DNA of 64,000 nucleotides from Rummeliibacillus pycnus_A (lineage in GTDB: Bacteria; Bacillota; Bacilli; Bacillales_A; Planococcaceae), in contig NZ_CP132291.1 of the NCBI RefSeq assembly GCF_044359855.1, positions 682,001 to 746,000 of the forward strand, read 5' to 3'. Of the stretch, positions 1 to 7,801 are shown in pieces. Positions within the stretch are counted from its first letter, which is position 1; every line of letters begins with the position of its first letter. The position numbers were made by a program, and so were the translations under genes. The notes beneath the pieces are model-generated. The model was given only the letters and a program-made list of their open reading frames with translations, made no database searches and was not told where the DNA came from.

Positions 1-202
1 ACTCTGAACATCCTGTGCAATCTTGTAGTTGTAACCATAATACCGGTACTCGTTTTTTAGTTTCCATCGCTGCTACTACATCGTTAGTTTGACTAAAATC
101 AAGACCCATTGTCGCCGCTAATGCGGTACACATTTTTAAAAAACTCCGTCTAGAGATTCCTTGATCTAGGGCTGATTCATAAATTGTTTTCTGCTTCTTC
201 AT
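1..202 (-). CDS. [NiFe]-hydrogenase small subunit, N-terminal part (cut by window start)
   Basis: Reading leftward from an ATG at 202-200, preceded by the ribosome site AAGGGAGG at 221-214, the frame stays open to base 1. The first 67 residues hold a twin-arginine signal (SRRSFLKMC, about residues 17-25), an alanine-rich hydrophobic stretch, then PVLWLQLQDCTGCSE. The CxxC at the end is the start of the proximal iron-sulphur cluster motif of group 1 uptake [NiFe]-hydrogenase small subunits, which are exported folded with the large subunit by the Tat pathway. The divergent tatC-tatA genes fit that route. The rest of the gene, and presumably the large subunit and maturation genes, lie outside the window. 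The hydrogenase subgroup cannot be set from this fragment. Confidence 0.88.
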   Translation of the reverse strand, partial: MKKQKTIYESALDQGISRRSFLKMCTALAATMGLDFSQTNDVVAAMETKKRVPVLWLQLQDCTGCSE

Positions 203-420
203 TTTATCGAAGCCTCCCTTATTTCAAAAAACAAAATATTAAATTATTTTTTATATGCATGTCTATGTTAAAGAATGCTACTGATATTTTTTACTACAGA
301 GCCCGTACCTATAGTGATAAAACGATGGATAAATACACGGTTCATTTCCGCGCAAAACAAGGGCTCAATTGCTATTTTCTTTAAATACCAATATCAAAAA
401 TTTAGCAGCACCAAGACAAT

Positions 421-470
421 CGATTTTATAGTAACAAAATAAAATGGTGCTTGCTGTGATTTTTGTTACA
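421..470 (-). promoter_or_regulatory. Fnr-type class II promoter for the hydrogenase gene
   Basis: TGTGATTTTTGTTACA at 455-470 matches the Fnr/Crp box TGTGA-N6-TCACA at nine of ten defined bases. Read leftward, 21 bases separate the box from TACTAT (433-428), which is preceded by TG one base away, an extended -10. This places the box centre near -41.5 for a start at about 421, the class II activator geometry. The leader would be about 220 nt. The sites are seen; Fnr control is inferred, and suits an anaerobically used hydrogenase. Confidence 0.5.
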
Positions 471-588
471 CCTTATCCACTTGATATAACCTCTTTTTTT
501 TATGAATAAGGAAACACAATTCATCTCACGGACTTATTAATACCTACTCAAAAAACTAATTATTGCGGTTGTCTTATTTGAATAGAAA

Positions 589-604
589 CGTTGATATATC
601 AACG
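589..604. promoter_or_regulatory. 16-bp perfect palindrome, operator or hairpin
   Basis: CGTTGATATATCAACG is a perfect dyad followed by ATTTTT on the + strand. It sits in the 706-bp gap (203-908) between the divergent hydrogenase and tat genes. It could be an operator or a weak terminator. Apart from this and the Fnr-type promoter, I see no gene in the gap; a 66-codon open frame at 184-384 has no ribosome site. Confidence 0.3.
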
Positions 605-908
605 ATTTTTCTATAGTCGGACGCTTATCACCCAACCCGATTCACAAACGAAATCTTTGAAAAAATCTATAATAATTTCATTCTTAGTTATTTTTTCATT
701 ACGACTCACTTGATTATAAAACGTAACAAAATAGACATACTGTTTGATTTATAACTTTGGTAGAATAATATGTGCATTTAGAATATTTTTCTAATTTAAC
801 TACTTTCAACAGGTTTCCAGACTTTTGAAAAGACGTAAGTTGGAAATATTCTATAGGTGTAATCCGTACCTTACACCTTTTCCAACATTAGTGAGGGGGC
901 GTAACTCC

Positions 909-1652
909 TTGGAAAATCAAGATATGAATCTACTTGAACACCTAGATGAATTAAGAAAGCGGCTCATCATTACAGCTGTAGCTTTTCTAATCTTTCTCAG
1001 CGCTTCTTTCTTTTTCGTAAAGGACATTTATCTATTTTTCACAAGAAATTTAGATAGCAAATTAATGGCGTTAGGTCCAAGCGATATTATATGGATTTAT
1101 TTCACTATTGCTTGCATAGTCGCAATTGCCTTCACCATTCCAGTTTTAGCTTTAGAAATTTGGTTATTTGTGAAACCAGCTTTAAAAAAACAGGAACAAA
1201 AAATGGCTTTATCGTACATTCCAGCTTTATTTCTTTTATTCATAGGGGGGTTAGCATTTGGATATTTTGTTATCTTTCCAATTGTGATTAGATTTTTGGT
1301 AAAGCTTGGGGAAGGTGTAATGGATATTTCCTTTACTGCTGACCGATATTTTAAATTTATTATTAATATTTCTTTGCCTTTTGGAGTACTTTTCGAACTA
1401 CCAATTGTTATGATGTTCCTAACATCATTAGGAATTATAAACCCTTATGTGCTGGTTAAAATTCGAAAATATGCTTATTTTGTTTTAATCGTTATTGCGA
1501 TTGTCATTACACCACCAGAATTTATGTCTGATTTCGTCGTTTCAATTCCTTTGTTAGTTTTATATGAAATCAGTATTTCATTATCTAAATTCGTCTATAA
1601 GCGAAAGCAAAGAAAAGAAAAAGTAACTCAAGTAAATGAAGATTTTTCATAA
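909..1652 (+). CDS. tatC: Twin-arginine translocase subunit TatC
   Basis: TatC is the polytopic receptor of the Tat pathway and binds the twin-arginine signal of folded substrates. The protein begins with the motif LLEHLDELRKRL, the conserved cytoplasmic N-terminus of TatC, and continues with six hydrophobic segments. The frame opens upstream at TTG 825, but AGGGGGCG at 892-899 is well placed for the TTG at 909, giving 247 residues, the usual TatC length. tatA follows 25 bp later. The gene is divergent from the hydrogenase small subunit, whose signal peptide is a Tat substrate, so this is probably a substrate-dedicated TatAC pair like those beside other Tat cargo genes in Bacillus. Confidence 0.93.
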   Translation: MENQDMNLLEHLDELRKRLIITAVAFLIFLSASFFFVKDIYLFFTRNLDSKLMALGPSDIIWIYFTIACIVAIAFTIPVLALEIWLFVKPALKKQEQKMALSYIPALFLLFIGGLAFGYFVIFPIVIRFLVKLGEGVMDISFTADRYFKFIINISLPFGVLFELPIVMMFLTSLGIINPYVLVKIRKYAYFVLIVIAIVITPPEFMSDFVVSIPLLVLYEISISLSKFVYKRKQRKEKVTQVNEDFS

Positions 1653-1677
1653 ATTATAACTTTAGGAGTGTTTTAAT

Positions 1678-1905
1678 ATGTTTTCAAATATAGGTATACC
1701 TGGATTGATCATTATTCTCGTGCTGGCTTTAATTATATTCGGCCCTAAAAAGCTCCCTGAAATTGGTAGAGCAGTTGGACAAACGTTGAATGAGTTTAAA
1801 AAATCGGCAAAAGAACTTACAGATGATGCAGTAGATGAAATCGATCAAGTAAAAAAAGAGGTTAAAGAGGAAAAAGAAATCGTTAAAGAAATTGTTAAAA
1901 AATAG
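1678..1905 (+). CDS. tatA: Twin-arginine translocase pore subunit TatA
   Basis: This 75-residue protein has the TatA layout: a short N-terminal membrane helix (GIPGLIIILVLALIIFG), the hinge FGPKKLPEIGRAVG, an amphipathic helix, and a charged tail rich in Glu and Lys. TatA oligomerises to form the passage for folded proteins recognised by TatC. AGGAGTG lies 8 bp before the ATG. The gene is co-transcribed with tatC and ends before a strong terminator. The Bacillus-type TatA usually does the work of both TatA and TatB, and no tatB is seen here. Confidence 0.93.
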   Translation: MFSNIGIPGLIIILVLALIIFGPKKLPEIGRAVGQTLNEFKKSAKELTDDAVDEIDQVKKEVKEEKEIVKEIVKK

Positions 1906-1923
1906 GCCTACTTCTACGAATTC

Positions 1924-1970
1924 AAAAAAGAGTTGGTGAAAAAACTGTTGTTTTTCACTAACTCTTTTTT
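1924..1970 (+). terminator. Intrinsic terminator of tatC-tatA
   Basis: AAAAAAGAGTTGGTGAAAAA pairs with TTTTTCACTAACTCTTTTTT around a short loop. It starts 19 bp after the tatA stop codon and ends in a T run. The hairpin is nearly symmetrical and could work both ways. Confidence 0.88.
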
Positions 1971-2161
1971 CTTCTTCATGTTCTCGATTTTTTAAGGAAT
2001 TACAGGTTGTGACTATTACTACAATCCCGAATTTCGTCCACACTTTTTCTAAATGATCCAATCTTATTTGTACCGAAAGCGATAGCGTAAGGTACAGGAG
2101 TGTCGTAGCATTCACCTCCACTATACCTACATTTCAAATAGTATAGATCCGTAATTTAAGC

Positions 2162-2194
2162 AAAAAAAAGCAGACCCTACAAGTAGGGTCTGCT
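2162..2194 (-). terminator. Intrinsic terminator of the cold-shock gene
   Basis: On the minus strand AGCAGACCCTAC pairs perfectly with GTAGGGTCTGCT across a two-base loop and is followed by a run of T. It starts 11 bp past the cold-shock stop codon. Confidence 0.93.
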
Positions 2195-2204
2195 AAAGCT
2201 ATTA

Positions 2205-2405
2205 TTAAGCTTTTTGAACGTTTGTAGCTTGTGGGCCACGTTGTCCATTTTCAATTTCAAAAGTTACACTTTGACCTTCGTCTAAAGATTTGAAACCTTC
2301 GCCTTGGATTGCTGAGAAATGTACGAATACGTCTTCTCCTGCTTCACGCTCGATGAATCCAAAACCTTTTTCTGCATTAAACCATTTAACTTTACCTTGT
2401 TCCAT
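2205..2405 (-). CDS. Cold-shock protein, CspA/CspB family
   Basis: A 66-residue single cold-shock domain that binds single-stranded RNA/DNA and acts as an RNA chaperone. The two nucleic-acid-binding motifs are clear: KGFGFIER (RNP1, about residues 13-20) and DVFVHF (RNP2, about 25-30). The start begins MEQGKVKWFNAEKGFG, and AGGAGGTAAC precedes the ATG. It is a single-gene unit with its own terminator. A perfect 16-bp palindrome lies just upstream of the ribosome site. Which of the csp paralogues this is cannot be decided from one copy. Confidence 0.95.
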   Translation of the reverse strand: MEQGKVKWFNAEKGFGFIEREAGEDVFVHFSAIQGEGFKSLDEGQSVTFEIENGQRGPQATNVQKA

Positions 2406-2420
2406 AATTGTTACCTCCTA

Positions 2421-2436
2421 GTGTGGATATCCACAC
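2421..2436. promoter_or_regulatory. Perfect palindrome in the csp leader
   Basis: GTGTGGATATCCACAC is a perfect 16-bp dyad five bases upstream of the Shine-Dalgarno of the cold-shock gene. In RNA it would form a hairpin that could affect ribosome access; in DNA it could be an operator. Cold-shock genes are often controlled through their leaders, but no known cold box is claimed here. Confidence 0.4.
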
Positions 2437-2824
2437 AATATGTTACTATCCTTGCTCAAATACCTTAGACGAATAACAAAATGTTATTCTCAATCTGAAA
2501 TAAAACAAAAATAATTCTCCATAAGAATAACAGTTATATTTTGAAATAGCAAATATTTTAAATGACAAGAAAGTATATATAAAATACCATTCTTCAACGG
2601 TCCTGCTCTGATAGCACAAGAAGCAATTGCTCGAATTGAACAATCTCACCCATTCGAAGGAAAAAATAACACCATTAATCATTTTAGGAGAGTTTAGTAT
2701 AGGCATTATTGAAAATCATGGTTTTAATGATCTCGTATGAAGACAGAGGGAATAAATGCAGCCATCGCTATATCTAGCCAAAGTTATAGTTTTCTTTAGT
2801 GTTATGTTTAGTTTAATATGAAGG

Positions 2825-2995
2825 CATACATCATTAGGAGTTGCTAAAATATTGATAAAAGTTGTTTTTACGATATTCTCAATAATGGGATTAGCTGTTA
2901 TGTGATTTGCTATATTTGGAAAGAAAAAAGGTTTTAATAATCATACAGGTGGTTCTTCAAGTTTAATTGAACTGATATTCGACCTTACCTATTAG
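2825..2995 (+). pseudogene. Decayed membrane-protein gene fragment
   Basis: A 56-codon frame reads through one internal TGA (2903). It encodes a hydrophobic helix (KILIKVVFTIFSIMGLAVM) followed by a basic, glycine-rich tail (FGKKKGFNNHTGG). There is no start codon with a ribosome site. An earlier stretch, about 2590-2670, also reads like coding sequence (NGPALIAQEAIARIEQSHPF) in another context. Together they suggest that the 2437-3096 gap holds remnants of old genes. The family is not recognised. Confidence 0.3.
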
Positions 2996-3096
2996 CTTTC
3001 TCCATTATTAATTAAAAAAATTCTCACATTTCTTATGGTACGTTATTATTTATAATGTGTTTATATTTTTATAATTTTGGATAGGAGAATTATTAA

Positions 3097-3579
3097 ATGA
3101 AAATCAAAACTTATATATATATCCGAGAAGAAGATAAGTTTATAAATATTAAGAAAAAAGAAGAAATAAAAGAAATTATTGCTTTAAAAAAAGATGTTTT
3201 TGAAGATGGGTTATTAAATTTAGATGGTGTTATTGTATTTGAAAACGGTGTTCATGGAAAAATTGAAGATTTTGAAGCATTTGATGATATTGATTCATTA
3301 TGGTATTTTTATAAAAATGCATTAGAAAATTTCTTAGAAAATGGAGAAGGTGAAATTTATTTCCCTAATACACCTATCGAAATTAAGTTTGAAAAGAAAA
3401 ATAAAAGTAATTTACTCTTATCAGTAGATGAACAGCTATTAGTTAGCGATACTAAAGAATTTATTGAAGCATTTTATGAAAAAGGAAATGAGTTTGCGGA
3501 TTTTCTAGATTATATTTCAGATTACACTTATAAAAGTGATTTTAGAAGAGATTTAGAAAAGCTAAAAAAATATAGATAG
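3097..3579 (+). CDS. Hypothetical acidic protein, immunity-like
   Basis: A 160-residue acidic soluble protein with alternating strand-like and helical segments (YIYIREEDKFINIKKK, then FEAFDDIDSLWYFYKNALEN). There is no signal peptide or membrane helix. GGATAGGAG lies before the ATG and a terminator follows, so it is a single-gene unit. Size, charge and isolation resemble orphan immunity proteins of polymorphic toxins, which is an inference; no toxin gene is adjacent. I do not recognise the family. Confidence 0.6.
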   Translation: MKIKTYIYIREEDKFINIKKKEEIKEIIALKKDVFEDGLLNLDGVIVFENGVHGKIEDFEAFDDIDSLWYFYKNALENFLENGEGEIYFPNTPIEIKFEKKNKSNLLLSVDEQLLVSDTKEFIEAFYEKGNEFADFLDYISDYTYKSDFRRDLEKLKKYR

Positions 3580-3592
3580 CATTGTAAGAAGG

Positions 3593-3625
3593 GAACGCTC
3601 ATTAATTTGAGTGTTTTTTTATTTT
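3593..3625 (+). terminator. Terminator after the 3097-3579 gene
   Basis: ACGCTC and GAGTGT form a short stem with one G-U pair around ATTAATTT and are followed by seven T. It lies 14 bp after the stop codon. Confidence 0.6.
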
Positions 3626-3647
3626 CTTCTAAAATATCTTTTACTCT

Positions 3648-3839
3648 TTATGTTAAATTGCCTATTTAACATAAACCTTTATCTTATTTTGATTCTTCAA
3701 ATCAAATAGTGATGTTTTAGGTATTTTGTGATTGAAAAGACTAGAGAATACTCTATCTTTATTTTGAAATAGCTTGTTCAATTTAATTAATTTTCCATAC
3801 CACTTTAGTTAAACAATTCACTAACTCATCATCCATCAT
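3648..3839 (-). pseudogene. Small decayed gene with its terminator
   Basis: On the minus strand AGGAGC precedes an ATG at 3839 that opens a frame beginning MMDDELVNCLTKVVWKIN and then stopping. A +1 frame continues as NKLFQNKDRVFSSLF and runs to about 3663. There the perfect hairpin TTATGTTAAA / TTTAACATAA (3648-3674) looks like its terminator. The pattern of a good ribosome site, a shifted frame and a terminator suggests a frameshifted short gene of unknown function, but chance is possible. Confidence 0.3.
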
Positions 3840-3859
3840 ATTGCTCCTATAAAATAAAA

Positions 3860-3900
3860 ATAGCGCCAACTTCTATTTAATAGAAATCGGCACTTCGTTT
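3860..3900 (-). terminator. Terminator of the zinc-finger gene
   Basis: On the minus strand GCCGATTTCTATT pairs with ATAGAAGTTGGC (one mismatch and a wobble) and is followed by TATTTTTATTTT. It starts 14 bp beyond the 3914 stop codon. Confidence 0.7.
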
Positions 3901-3913
3901 ATTCGCTATACGT

Positions 3914-4123
3914 TTAGCGTGACGCTTTTGGCGGTTGACATACGTCACATTTACGTTGGTTATTATTTTTAAATTTCGTAAATGTTTTTTCAAAGTTGCT
4001 ACCGCATGCACATTTAAATAGTAACTTTTGAGAAAAACCGTGATATTCAGTCGTTAGCAATTTACTTTCAGAATTGTTCTCAACAAATTCTTTAATTTTA
4101 CCGATCGTCCATCGTTTATTCAT
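3914..4123 (-). CDS. Small treble-clef zinc-finger protein
   Basis: A 69-residue basic protein with a helix (IGKIKEFVENN) and then FKCACGSNF...KCDVC, four cysteines spaced as C-x-C-x(19)-C-x2-C. This is the pattern of treble-clef zinc domains found in front of phage and intron homing endonucleases and in small phage proteins. GGAGGTGT precedes the start. At this length it has only the zinc domain, so it may be a stand-alone DNA-binding protein or the left-over front of a larger nuclease. It has its own terminator. Function is not established. Confidence 0.6.
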   Translation of the reverse strand: MNKRWTIGKIKEFVENNSESKLLTTEYHGFSQKLLFKCACGSNFEKTFTKFKNNNQRKCDVCQPPKASR

Positions 4124-4551
4124 TCACTTACACCTCCATATTTTATCGCTAGGCGGAGGCTTTTCTTGGCATCCGTTCAATTATGAGCAAAATTCGTAAT
4201 TATCCTAAGCTCAGTTTTTCATTATAACACGAGCTAACCTGCTCCGATAGTTCAATAAGGTCTAAACTTTGAATTTTGATAAGCTTAAGCTATCATAAGT
4301 ATCGTTCATTTCAAATAAAATGATTTCAATAGAAGCTCTTTTATTGGATATAAAAAATAATAACTTTCGCTAATTATCTACTTTCAATCAAATTTATTTT
4401 TGAGACAGAATCACAAATTGATGTTGATTCAGTCTTTTTACTTGAAGTCGCCAATTTGCAGTTAGAATTTTCTGATTGTTTTATAATATTAAATACGTAT
4501 TATTAAGAATAGGACAATAATAAAAAATATTAAGGTTAGGGTGTGTATTAA
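4124..4551. other. 428-bp gap, one terminator-like hairpin
   Basis: No convincing gene. AGACAGAATCA and TGATTCAGTCT at 4403-4434 form a hairpin followed by TTTTT on the + strand. It has the form of an intrinsic terminator but no gene lies upstream on that strand, so it may be a leftover of a lost gene. Confidence 0.45.
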
Positions 4552-5073
4552 GTGGAGATTAGGAGAGCAAATATTGAGGATGCAAATGGTATTGCTATAG
4601 TACACGTTGATAGTTGGAAAACGACTTATAAAGGAATAATTCCAGATAATTTTTTAAAGGGTTTATCTTATGAAGATAGAACAGAACTTTGGAAGCAAAA
4701 CATAATTAGAGAAGACAATTATGTAATTATAGCTGAAAATGAACAAGGAAAAATTATCGGTTTTGCTGACGCGTGGAAAAGAGAAACAAACAATGAAGAA
4801 AACACTTGTGATTTAACTTCAATTTATTTGTTAGAGGAATATCAAGGAACAGGGATTGGAAAAGCCTTAATGAGAGAATTATTCATTCATTTCAAAAAAA
4901 TGGGTTATTCAAAGATTTTTGTCGATGTCTTAGAAGATAATAAAACGAAATATTTTTATGAATATTATGGTGCGAAATTTGTAAAAAATGTTCAGATTAA
5001 AATTGGCGGAAAAGTATTAAATGAATCAATATATGAATGGCATTCCGTCGATAAAGTACTTGAGAAACTTTAA
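4552..5073 (+). CDS. GNAT-family N-acetyltransferase
   Basis: A 173-residue single GNAT domain. The N-terminus EIRRANIEDANGIAIVHVDSW and the acetyl-CoA pyrophosphate loop in LEEYQGTGIGKALM (about residues 103-116, the Q/R-x-x-G-x-G/A signature) are clear, followed by the C-terminal strand with NKTKYFYEYYGAKFV. Such enzymes move an acetyl group from acetyl-CoA to an amine; the substrate cannot be told. Translation starts at GTG with TTAGGGTG upstream. It is a one-gene unit ended by a very strong hairpin. Confidence 0.88.
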   Translation: MEIRRANIEDANGIAIVHVDSWKTTYKGIIPDNFLKGLSYEDRTELWKQNIIREDNYVIIAENEQGKIIGFADAWKRETNNEENTCDLTSIYLLEEYQGTGIGKALMRELFIHFKKMGYSKIFVDVLEDNKTKYFYEYYGAKFVKNVQIKIGGKVLNESIYEWHSVDKVLEKL

Positions 5074-5112
5074 ATATGATTGTAGATTTAGAGACAAAGT
5101 TTAATTATTCGT

Positions 5113-5177
5113 AATTCAAATAAAGGAATAGAGTTGTAAAGTGTTGGTACAACTCTATTCCTTTATTATTTGAATTG
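5113..5177 (+). terminator. Very long terminator hairpin
   Basis: AAAGGAATAGAGTTGT pairs perfectly with ACAACTCTATTCCTTT around an 11-base loop, and the pairing extends outward through AATTCAAATAA / TTATTTGAATT with a 3-base bulge. The stem is about 25 bp, longer than needed for termination, and it is nearly symmetrical. Confidence 0.85.
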
Positions 5178-5369
5178 CTCAAATTGATTAATTAGCAATC
5201 GCTTTTGATTTTCGGCAACATTTTGTACTACTGCTATTAATCTATTTATTAAGCTTCATGTACTTCTTTATAACGATGCTTATGAAAATCATCCTTAAAG
5301 TTAGTTCATCGAATTCAGAGGGAGTAACAGATTACTTACTTCCGTTATTAATTTGAGAGCCCCTCAACC

Positions 5370-5798
5370 CTAATGCCTTAAATCTTTTTTTAAATAGAAA
5401 TGCTGATGATCTCTCCCTACATTGTCTATACTACCAAACACTTGATAACCATTCTTTTCGTAAAAACCTAATGCTTGAAAACTCAATGTATCTACTTTAA
5501 TGAAATCACATTCTTTTTCTACAGCAATCTTCTCAAGCTCTAATAATAATTTAGTTCCAAATCCCGATTTTCTTATATCCTCATCTATCATAAAAGTATG
5601 AATCTCTAACCAATTCCAACATATTTCACTGAGGATTCCACCGCGAACGGTGTCTTTTTCATCTTTAAGAAATAAACAGATTTCTTCGTATTTCCCCGCT
5701 AAATCATTTCGGAAGTGCTTTAAATTAAACTTATAAAGTTCATCGTTAATATATTGTTTATTCTTTTTATTTAATTCTTTAGTAATATTAAGATTCAT
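5370..5798 (-). CDS. GNAT-family N-acetyltransferase
   Basis: A 142-residue GNAT protein. The acetyl-CoA site is in FMIDEDIRKSGFGTKLLLE (about residues 69-87) and the C-terminal half holds SFQALGFYEKNGYQVFGS, the usual β6-α4 region. GGGGATGTAAATG provides the ribosome site and start. It precedes a DUF6176 gene on the same strand at some distance in the transcription order, so co-transcription from 6871 leftward is possible but not shown. Substrate unknown. Confidence 0.85.
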   Translation of the reverse strand: MNLNITKELNKKNKQYINDELYKFNLKHFRNDLAGKYEEICLFLKDEKDTVRGGILSEICWNWLEIHTFMIDEDIRKSGFGTKLLLELEKIAVEKECDFIKVDTLSFQALGFYEKNGYQVFGSIDNVGRDHQHFYLKKDLRH

Positions 5799-5862
5799 TT
5801 ACATCCCCTATTCTGCCATAAAATTAGGAAGTGCTCTTTTCTTAATTAACAGTTTTCAGTTC

Positions 5863-6216
5863 TCAATCCATCACATCAATAATTTTGTTGGAGATCATTA
5901 CTACCTCCGTATTTAAATCTTTAGGTTTAAAATTAGGATCAATACACTCATCCCAATATTCAAGATGTTTTTTATCAATCCAGTGTTCTGATTCTTCTAC
6001 TTGAACACCACCAGTTCCTTGTACTGAATACCAATATAGATATTCATGTCCATCTAATACTTCACGGAATATTGTTTCAACGTACATTTTTTCGCCTTCA
6101 AGTGTAACAAGCACATCTTCCATATTCTTATTTAAAAAATCTAGCCATTCCGTAACCTTTTCAGACTTCCCTTCTTTTACACGAAATCTTGTTAATTCAA
6201 TATTCAATTTATTCAC
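5863..6216 (-). CDS. DUF6176 family protein
   Basis: A 117-residue soluble protein starting NIELTRFRVKEGKSEKVTEW, typical of small α+β barrel (dimeric ferredoxin-like) proteins annotated DUF6176. It has no catalytic motif that I recognise. The gene follows the NmrA-like reductase by 16 bp on the same strand, so the two are likely co-transcribed. Function unknown. Confidence 0.7.
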   Translation of the reverse strand: MNKLNIELTRFRVKEGKSEKVTEWLDFLNKNMEDVLVTLEGEKMYVETIFREVLDGHEYLYWYSVQGTGGVQVEESEHWIDKKHLEYWDECIDPNFKPKDLNTEVVMISNKIIDVMD

Positions 6217-6232
6217 CCCCTATATCTTTATT

Positions 6233-6871
6233 TTAATGTGAGATAAATGGCGCTTTATGTACATATTTTGGGTTATCCAGATGATCAATAATAAAACTGG
6301 CTATATCTTGATTACTAATTTTTGTACCAGGCATATTTGAAAGATTTTCCTTTATTAACTTTGTTTTTGAACTATCTTTCACAAAAGGTAGTCTAATTAG
6401 TGTCCATTCGATCTGTTTAGTATTGTTCAAAACCTCCCATTCCAGTTTTTTATCCTCCATCATCTTTGTAAAGAAAATTTCAAACATTTTTGAGCCAAAT
6501 CGATTTATAAAGCTCTTTTTATCACTTTTTATCGTTAGAGAACCACCAGAAACACCAATATATCGAGTGATATTTAAATCATTCATTATTCCAAAAATAT
6601 TTTTGGTTACATTGCTATACATAGGTACTTCTTTGACTGGTTGACCAAATGTATTAATAACAATTTTACATCCATTAAGTAGTTTACGAATCGTATCAAT
6701 ATCTTGAATTTGCCCCTCTACGATCTCAATATTATCATCTCTGTACATTAGCTTTTCTGGATTCCTGACGAGCATACGAACCTGAAATCCTTTCTTTATT
6801 GCAGTACTTGCAATATGACGCCCTACCTTCCCCGTTCCCCCAATGATAGCTATTTTATAAGGTTTATCCAT
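6233..6871 (-). CDS. NAD(P)-binding NmrA/SDR-like protein
   Basis: A 212-residue atypical short-chain dehydrogenase. The N-terminal Rossmann motif is IAIIGGTGKVGRHIA (G-x-x-G-x-x-G, about residues 7-21), followed by VRMLVRNPEKL and NTFGQPVKE at the second strand-helix units. The short C-terminal half lacks a clear YxxxK, as in NmrA-like and atypical epimerase-like members that often bind NAD(P) without a known reaction. GGAGG precedes ATG at 6871. The DUF6176 gene lies directly downstream. Confidence 0.82.
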   Translation of the reverse strand: MDKPYKIAIIGGTGKVGRHIASTAIKKGFQVRMLVRNPEKLMYRDDNIEIVEGQIQDIDTIRKLLNGCKIVINTFGQPVKEVPMYSNVTKNIFGIMNDLNITRYIGVSGGSLTIKSDKKSFINRFGSKMFEIFFTKMMEDKKLEWEVLNNTKQIEWTLIRLPFVKDSSKTKLIKENLSNMPGTKISNQDIASFIIDHLDNPKYVHKAPFISH

Positions 6872-6931
6872 TGTATTCCTCCGTTAAAAATACTACTCTT
6901 TTTTTACCAGAAAAGATGAATAGACATTGAA

Positions 6932-7579
6932 TTAAACTCTTAACAATTCAGCTACTTCTATATGATCTTGTCGAAGAGCTACATCCAGAGCAGTCTCGCC
7001 ATCATCCTTCTTTAGCGTGGTATTCGCTCCATATCTAATTAATAATTGAAGCATTTCTAGTTGTCCGTTCATTGCCGCTTCATGTAGTGGAGTCCAACCT
7101 GAATCTTGCTTAGCATTTACTTGAGCCCCATTCTTTAAGAGCAATTCCGCAATGTCCACTTTTTTTGTAGCTACTGCAGAATGTAAAGGCATCACTTTCA
7201 TACTATTTTTAGATGTACTATTGATATCTGCCCCGTTTTCTATTAGATACTCTACGATATCTTTATGACCTAGGTAGGAAGCAAGACCAAGAGCAGTAAA
7301 GCCATCATTTGCGTATTCTAAAACGAACGAAGGATTTAACTCTACCAGCTCTTTTACTCGTGACAGTTTTCCAGCTGCTGCAGCTTCGAATATATCGAGA
7401 GGAATCTTTTTTTCTAACAAAAATTCTAAAGAATGACTAGCACCATTATAGATAGCTGTAAGAACTGGCGATTGACCTGTTTGATTTCGTAAATTCAGTA
7501 ATTCAGGTTTTTCACGAATCATCTCTTTCACTTCTTCTAGGTTATCTTTTTGGATTGCTTCTAACAATTTTTGCACCAT
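6932..7579 (-). CDS. Ankyrin-repeat protein
   Basis: About 215 residues made almost wholly of ankyrin repeats: NQTGQSPVLTAIYNGA, DGFTALGLASYLGHKDIVEYLIENG, PLHSAVATKKVDIAELLLKNG, SGWTPLHEAAMNGQLEMLQLLI and DGETALDVALRQDHIEVAELL. Ankyrin repeats bind other proteins; no enzymatic part or signal peptide is seen. The frame opens at 7588, but CTGGGAG touches that ATG and is spaced 9 bp from the next one at 7579, which I take as the start. It is followed on the same strand, 60 bp on, by the NmrA-like gene. Confidence 0.85.
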   Translation of the reverse strand: MVQKLLEAIQKDNLEEVKEMIREKPELLNLRNQTGQSPVLTAIYNGASHSLEFLLEKKIPLDIFEAAAAGKLSRVKELVELNPSFVLEYANDGFTALGLASYLGHKDIVEYLIENGADINSTSKNSMKVMPLHSAVATKKVDIAELLLKNGAQVNAKQDSGWTPLHEAAMNGQLEMLQLLIRYGANTTLKKDDGETALDVALRQDHIEVAELLRV

Positions 7580-7801
7580 AGAATTCATCTCCCAGTAAAA
7601 TATTTGTAACTTTCTGTATTATACGGAAAATTATAATCAATTTCAAAAATTAGTAGATTTAGTAAAATCCAGTTCTTTTATCACAGAATTCATTTGATCC
7701 CACAAATTTTAATATTTCGATCATCTCTGTTGTTATTTGAGTAATTTTGACAAATTGCCATGCATATGTTAATACCAACAAATGAAAAGGAGCTGATTCG
7801 T

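Noticed and set aside
1729..2121. 130-codon minus-strand frame over tatA
   Set aside because: It overlaps tatA and its terminator, and the protein is low-complexity phenylalanine/leucine-rich, as expected opposite a lysine-rich tail.
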